Origin: an uncultured Kiloniellales bacterium
GTDB taxonomy: Bacteria; Pseudomonadota; Alphaproteobacteria; Kiloniellales; JAKSDN01
DNA: 18,742 nt
Assembly (NCBI GenBank): GCA_937974415.1
Contig: CALJXB010000329.1
Coordinates: forward strand, 1 to 18,742
Reading direction: 5' to 3'
This document shows, one piece after another, positions 15,012-18,742 of the stretch. Made by a program: the position numbers and the translations under genes. The stretch's first letter is position 1. Each line of letters opens with the position of its first letter. The notes under the pieces are model-generated. The model saw only the letters and a list, made by a program, of their open reading frames with translations. It was not told the origin of the DNA and did not search any database.

Positions 15012-15794
15012 ATGGGACGGGTTTCGGTCGACAAGGTAACGCTCCGCTTCGTCTCCGCGCGAGTCGGTACGGTGGTGGCCTTGGAGAACCTGTCTCTGGA
15101 AGTCCCGGACAAGCAGTTCGCAGTGATCGTAGGGCCGTCCGGGTGTGGAAAATCCAGCTTGCTCTACCTCATCGCCGGTCTCAACCAAGTCTCCGGCGGG
15201 CAATGTTCGCTCGACGGTACCCCGGTCAGCGGACCGGGTGCGGATCGGGGGATGGTCTTCCAGAGCTACTCCCTTTTCCCCTGGCTTACGGTGCAAAAGA
15301 ATGTGGAGTTCGGTCTCTCGCTGAGGGGCATGGACGCCCAGGAAAGAAACGAGCGGGCCCGTCATTACATATCCGCGGTCGGACTGAACGGGTTCGAGGA
15401 CGCTTATTCCAACCAACTATCGGGCGGCATGCAGCAGCGCGTAGCGATCGCGCGGTCCCTTGCGAACGATCCGGAGGTCTTGCTGATGGACGAGCCGTTC
15501 GGCGCGCTGGACAGTCAAACCCGATCGATCATGCAAGAACTGCTCGTGAGCATTTGGGAGAAAGAACAGAAGACCGTCCTCTTCGTGACCCACGATATCG
15601 ACGAGGCACTGTTCCTCGGAGATGTGGTCTACGTGATGTCGGCTCGGCCGGGAGCCATCATCGATCGGGTCGAGGTGGCACTGGACCGGCCGCGGCACTA
15701 CGACGTCGTGACCAGCCAGCATTTCATCGACATGAAAAAGGGCATCATGGCCAACCTGCATCATGAAGTGCAGCGGTCCATGACCATGAACTGA
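15012..15794 (+). CDS. NitT/TauT-family ABC transporter ATP-binding protein
   Basis: A 260-aa ATPase of the TauB/SsuB type that powers the importer. The Walker A motif GPSGCGKS is at residues 41-48, the Q-loop Gln84 in [11 protein letters not shown] (81-91), the signature LSGGMQQR at 136-143, Walker [13 protein letters not shown] at 156-167 and the switch His194 in VTHD. The [14 protein letters not shown] segment is characteristic of this transporter group. ATG 15012 follows GGAGAAGGA. It is the third gene of the unit and is followed 68 bp later by the zinc alcohol dehydrogenase. All motifs are intact, so it should be functional. Confidence 0.95.
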   Translation: MGRVSVDKVTLRFVSARVGTVVALENLSLEVPDKQFAVIVGPSGCGKSSLLYLIAGLNQVSGGQCSLDGTPVSGPGADRGMVFQSYSLFPWLTVQKNVEFGLSLRGMDAQERNERARHYISAVGLNGFEDAYSNQLSGGMQQRVAIARSLANDPEVLLMDEPFGALDSQTRSIMQELLVSIWEKEQKTVLFVTHDIDEALFLGDVVYVMSARPGAIIDRVEVALDRPRHYDVVTSQHFIDMKKGIMANLHHEVQRSMTMN

Positions 15795-15862
15795 GAGAGC
15801 AGCATGCGAGAGAACGATTTGGGGCAGTTCGGCTCGGGCCAAGATCGTCGGAGTTGTACGGC

Positions 15863-16882
15863 ATGACGGATACTATGAACGCAGCGATGATGGTGGCCCC
15901 CAACGAGCCCCTGGAGTTTCGCAAAGTCCCCGTACCCGTACCCGGGCCGGGCCAGATCCTGGTGAAGATCGAAGCCTGTGGGCTTTGCCACACCGATCTC
16001 CACTTCTGGCTCGGAGAACACGAGATCCCACGCCAACTGCCCGCCGTCTTGGGGCACGAGGGCGTCGGCCGTGTCGTCAAGCTCGGTCAAGGCGTGACCC
16101 AGTGGAAGGAGGGCCAGAGGGTCGGCGTGGGCTATGTCTACGGCACCTGCGGCAATTGCGACCAATGCCTAACCGGGTACGAAACCCACTGTGCCCACGT
16201 CCAGTGCACAGGCGTCAATGCGGAGGGTTGTTTTGCGGAATATGCCGTGTTGCGCGAAGACTGGGCCACAGCGATCCCCGACGACCTCGATGTAGCCGAA
16301 GCGGCGCCGTTGCTATGCGCCGGCGTTGCCGCCTATAGCGCGGTGCGCAAGGCCGCGCTGGAGCCAGGCGAATTGGCGGTTATTTTTGGCGCTGGGGGCT
16401 TGGGGACCTATGCCATCCAGTTGGCCAAGTGTTGTGGCGCACGGGTGGCCGTCGTCGACGTGTCCGACGAGAAACTGTCCCATGCCAAGAAGATCGGCGC
16501 CGACTACGCGATCCGTGCGGACCGAAATGCGTGCGAAGAAATTAGGAATCTCGGCGGCGCCGACGCCAGCTTGAACTTTGCACCCGTGGCGGCAAGTTGG
16601 CGCCAAATGATCGAGAGCGCAGGCGCTCGCGGCCGCTTGATTCTGGTCTCGCTGCCCAATCAACAGCTGACTTTCGATGCGGCGGAAGTCATCGAAAGCG
16701 GACTGCGGGTGATGGGCAGCGCCGACGGCACGCGCCAGGAACTGCGGCAGCTCATGGGGCTGGCGGCCGAAGGCCAAGTGCGCAGCGTCGTCGAACGCGT
16801 CCCCTTCGCCGAAATCAACATCGCCTTTCAGCGGCTGGCCGCTGGTGACGTCAATGGCCGCCTGGTTCTCGACATGCGATGA
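15863..16882 (+). CDS. Zinc-dependent alcohol dehydrogenase (NAD)
   Basis: A 339-aa zinc MDR alcohol dehydrogenase. Catalytic zinc ligands are Cys42 in CGLCHTDLH, His65-Glu66 in GHEG, and Cys152 in PLLCAG. The structural zinc site has Cys96, Cys99, Cys102 and Cys110 (GTCGNCDQCLTGYETHC). The dinucleotide motif is GAGGLG (176-181), and the acidic Asp199 at the end of the next strand favours NAD over NADP. ATG 15863 is chosen over TTG 15854 because CGGAG lies nine bases upstream. As the last gene of the importer unit it probably oxidises an alcohol that is, or derives from, the imported solute. The exact substrate is unknown. An odd feature is the repetitive PVPVPGPGQ stretch (23-31). Confidence 0.92.
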   Translation: MTDTMNAAMMVAPNEPLEFRKVPVPVPGPGQILVKIEACGLCHTDLHFWLGEHEIPRQLPAVLGHEGVGRVVKLGQGVTQWKEGQRVGVGYVYGTCGNCDQCLTGYETHCAHVQCTGVNAEGCFAEYAVLREDWATAIPDDLDVAEAAPLLCAGVAAYSAVRKAALEPGELAVIFGAGGLGTYAIQLAKCCGARVAVVDVSDEKLSHAKKIGADYAIRADRNACEEIRNLGGADASLNFAPVAASWRQMIESAGARGRLILVSLPNQQLTFDAAEVIESGLRVMGSADGTRQELRQLMGLAAEGQVRSVVERVPFAEINIAFQRLAAGDVNGRLVLDMR

Positions 16883-16933
16883 CCCGGCGGCGGAGAGCGC
16901 CTTCAGCTCGGCTTAATGTGAGCCTCTACGGCC

Positions 16934-18724
16934 TCAGAAAGCCTCCGCGTCGAGGGCCATGGTGGTGCCCTTGCCGGCCATGATGGCGGCGAACAATCCG
17001 GAGGACTGGGGAAGGATCCGCTGCATGTAGAAGCGCGCTGTCGCCAGCTTGGCGTCGTAGAACTCCGGCGCCATCCCGTCCGCGCGGGTCAGGCTAACCT
17101 CCGCCGTGCGCGCCCAGAGGTAGGCGAAGGCGGTGTGGGAAAAGAGGCGCAGGTAGTCGCCCGCAGCAGCACCCGCCTCTTCCGGGTCGCCGAGCCCCTT
17201 CTCGGCCAGCCACAGGGTGGCGCGCTGCAAGCGGCCGAAGACCTTGGCAGTGGGCAGGAGGAACTCCGCCATGCGGGGATTTGTCCGGTTGGCCTCGAGA
17301 AAGGCGCGCACCGGATGGAAGAAGCGGCGCAGCGGCCGGCCATAGTCCTGGCCGAGCTTGCGGCCCACCAGATCGAGGGCCTGGATGCCGTTGGTGCCCT
17401 CGTAAATCTGGGCGATGCGGGCGTCGCGCACCAGCTGCTCCATCCCGTTGTCGCGGATATAGCCGTGACCACCGTAGGTTTGCACGCCCAAGTTCGTCAC
17501 ATCGAAGCCGATGTCGGTGATCGCTGCCTTGATCAGGGGGGTCAGCAGCGCCACCAGGTCCTCCGCCGCCTCCCGCTCCTGCGGATCCGGATGGCGCTCG
17601 GCCCGGTCGAGCTCGAGCGCGACCCAGTAGGCGAGCGCCCGCGCGCCTTCGCTGAGCGCCCGCATAGTCATGAGGTCGCCGCGCACGCCCGGATGAACGA
17701 TGATCGGGTCGGCCGGCTTGTCCGGCTCGGCCGGGCCGGCCAGCGACCGGCCCTGTAGGCGCTCGCGGGCGTAAGCGGCTGCAGACTGATAGGCGGTCTC
17801 GGCGAGGCCGAGGCCCTGCAGGCCGACCGTCAGGCGTGCCATGTTCATCATGGTGAACATCGCCCGCAGGCCGGAATGAGGGGCACCCACCAAATAGCCC
17901 TCGGCATCGTCGAAGTTGAGCACGCAGGTGGCCGAGGCCTTGATGCCCATCTTGTCCTCCAACCCGCCGCAGGCGACACCGTTGCGCGGCCCCAGGCTGC
18001 CGTCGGCATTCACCAGGAACTTGGGCACGATGAAGAGCGAGATGCCTCTGACGCCCGGCGGCGCGTCGGGCAGCTTGGCCAGCACCAGATGGACGATGTT
18101 GTCGGTCAGGTCGTGCTCGCCCGCCGAGATGAATACCTTGGTGCCGCTGATCTTGTAGGCCCCCTCCTCCGCCCCCAGCTCAGCCTTGGTGTGGATCAGG
18201 CCGAGGTCGGTGCCGCAGTGGGGCTCGGTCAGGCACATGGTGCCGGACCAGGAGCCGTCGGCCAGGTGTGGCAGGAAGGCCGCCTTCTGCGCGTCGCTGG
18301 CACAGCGCTCTAGCAAGTGATAGGCCCCGTGGCTCAGGCCCGGATAGGTCCCGAAGCTCATGTTGGTCGAGCAGATGATCTCGCTGACCACGAACTGCAG
18401 GGTTTTGGGCAGGCCCTGGCCGCCGAAATCGGGATGGCAGGCGAGGCCGGTCCAGCCGCCGTCGCGAAAGGCCCGGTAGGCCTCCCTAAATCCCTCGGGC
18501 GTGCGCACCACGCCGTTCTCGAAGCTACAGCCCGCCTGATCGCCCGGCTGGTTGAGCGGTAGCAGTTCGTTCTCGCAGAATCGGGCGGCTTCCTCGAGCA
18601 CGGCGTCCAGCAGGTCTACGCTCGCCTCCTCGTAGCCCGGCAGGGTCGCCACCCGGCCCTCGTAGTCGTGCAGTTCGTTCAGCACGAACCGCAGGTCGTC
18701 GCGCGGGGCGTTGTAGGTCACCAT
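16934..18724 (-). CDS. dmdC: DmdC-type acyl-CoA dehydrogenase (MMPA-CoA dehydrogenase candidate)
   Basis: A 596-aa FAD acyl-CoA dehydrogenase of the long type that includes DmdC, which converts methylmercaptopropionyl-CoA to methylthioacryloyl-CoA. The N-terminal extension TYNAPRDDLRFVLNELHD (3-20) and a C-terminal domain of about 130 residues distinguish it from the 380-aa short-chain enzymes. MCLTEPHCGTDLG (163-175) is the FAD/substrate loop. GVQTYGGHGYIRD (413-425) and YEGTNGIQALDLVGRK (441-456) follow, with Glu442 as the likely catalytic base. ATG 18724 has AAGGAG nine bases upstream, and the gene is complete. It converges with the Zn-ADH gene (51-bp gap). It lies about 10 kb from the dmdA operon and is not in it. 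A general fatty-acyl-CoA dehydrogenase is the alternative. Confidence 0.85.
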   Translation of the reverse strand: MVTYNAPRDDLRFVLNELHDYEGRVATLPGYEEASVDLLDAVLEEAARFCENELLPLNQPGDQAGCSFENGVVRTPEGFREAYRAFRDGGWTGLACHPDFGGQGLPKTLQFVVSEIICSTNMSFGTYPGLSHGAYHLLERCASDAQKAAFLPHLADGSWSGTMCLTEPHCGTDLGLIHTKAELGAEEGAYKISGTKVFISAGEHDLTDNIVHLVLAKLPDAPPGVRGISLFIVPKFLVNADGSLGPRNGVACGGLEDKMGIKASATCVLNFDDAEGYLVGAPHSGLRAMFTMMNMARLTVGLQGLGLAETAYQSAAAYARERLQGRSLAGPAEPDKPADPIIVHPGVRGDLMTMRALSEGARALAYWVALELDRAERHPDPQEREAAEDLVALLTPLIKAAITDIGFDVTNLGVQTYGGHGYIRDNGMEQLVRDARIAQIYEGTNGIQALDLVGRKLGQDYGRPLRRFFHPVRAFLEANRTNPRMAEFLLPTAKVFGRLQRATLWLAEKGLGDPEEAGAAAGDYLRLFSHTAFAYLWARTAEVSLTRADGMAPEFYDAKLATARFYMQRILPQSSGLFAAIMAGKGTTMALDAEAF

Positions 18725-18742
18725 GGCGATTGGCTCCTTAGT

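Noticed and set aside
16883..16933. Possible terminator in the convergent gap between Zn-ADH and dmdC
   Set aside because: Only short, imperfect symmetries and no T run; nothing reportable.

Overview
The window reads as chromosomal DNA of a GC-rich, probably marine or host-associated alphaproteobacterium (Rhodospirillales-like). The basis is the alphaproteobacterial type II citrate synthase, the high-GC codon use, and a sulfonium-catabolism gene set typical of marine alphaproteobacteria. This is an inference from protein character, not a database match. I saw no transposase, phage gene, tRNA, rRNA or CRISPR array.

Region 1 (1-8411) holds the 3' end of a DUF4242 gene on the + strand, then eight minus-strand genes that look like one transcription unit. 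In transcription order from 8411 down to 171 they are: DUF2182 membrane protein, DUF1326 cysteine-rich protein, DmdA-family demethylase, DmdB-type acyl-CoA ligase, AcuI-type acrylyl-CoA reductase, iron-type alcohol dehydrogenase, an EEP-fold hydrolase and a YdcF/DUF218 protein. DmdA would convert dimethylsulfoniopropionate (DMSP) to methylmercaptopropionate (MMPA). DmdB would activate MMPA to its CoA thioester. AcuI would detoxify acryloyl-CoA. The Fe-ADH could act like DddB on 3-hydroxypropionate. The unit is faced by a divergent LysR regulator (8494-9378) across an 82-bp spacer of about 27% GC. The DUF1326 stop and dmdA start overlap as ATGA, so the unexplained DUF2182/DUF1326 pair is physically tied to dmdA. 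This is the best candidate for an undescribed system here.

Region 2 (9409-12096) looks like more ordinary chromosome: a two-TM membrane protein with an unclear, possibly truncated start, a divergent tautomerase, and the citrate synthase gene gltA with a recognisable promoter and a 5'-UTR hairpin.

Region 3 (12097-16882) is a second regulated catabolic unit. A LysR regulator diverges from a NitT/TauT-type ABC importer (binding protein, permease, ATPase) followed by a zinc alcohol dehydrogenase. The divergent promoter carries three evenly spaced TTGAA/TTCAA half-sites.

Region 4 (16934-18724) is a complete 596-aa acyl-CoA dehydrogenase of DmdC type on the minus strand. It would supply the next step after DmdB (MMPA-CoA to methylthioacryloyl-CoA). 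Demethylation steps A, B and C are therefore all in this window, though not contiguous. The hydratase step (DmdD/AcuH) is not seen here.
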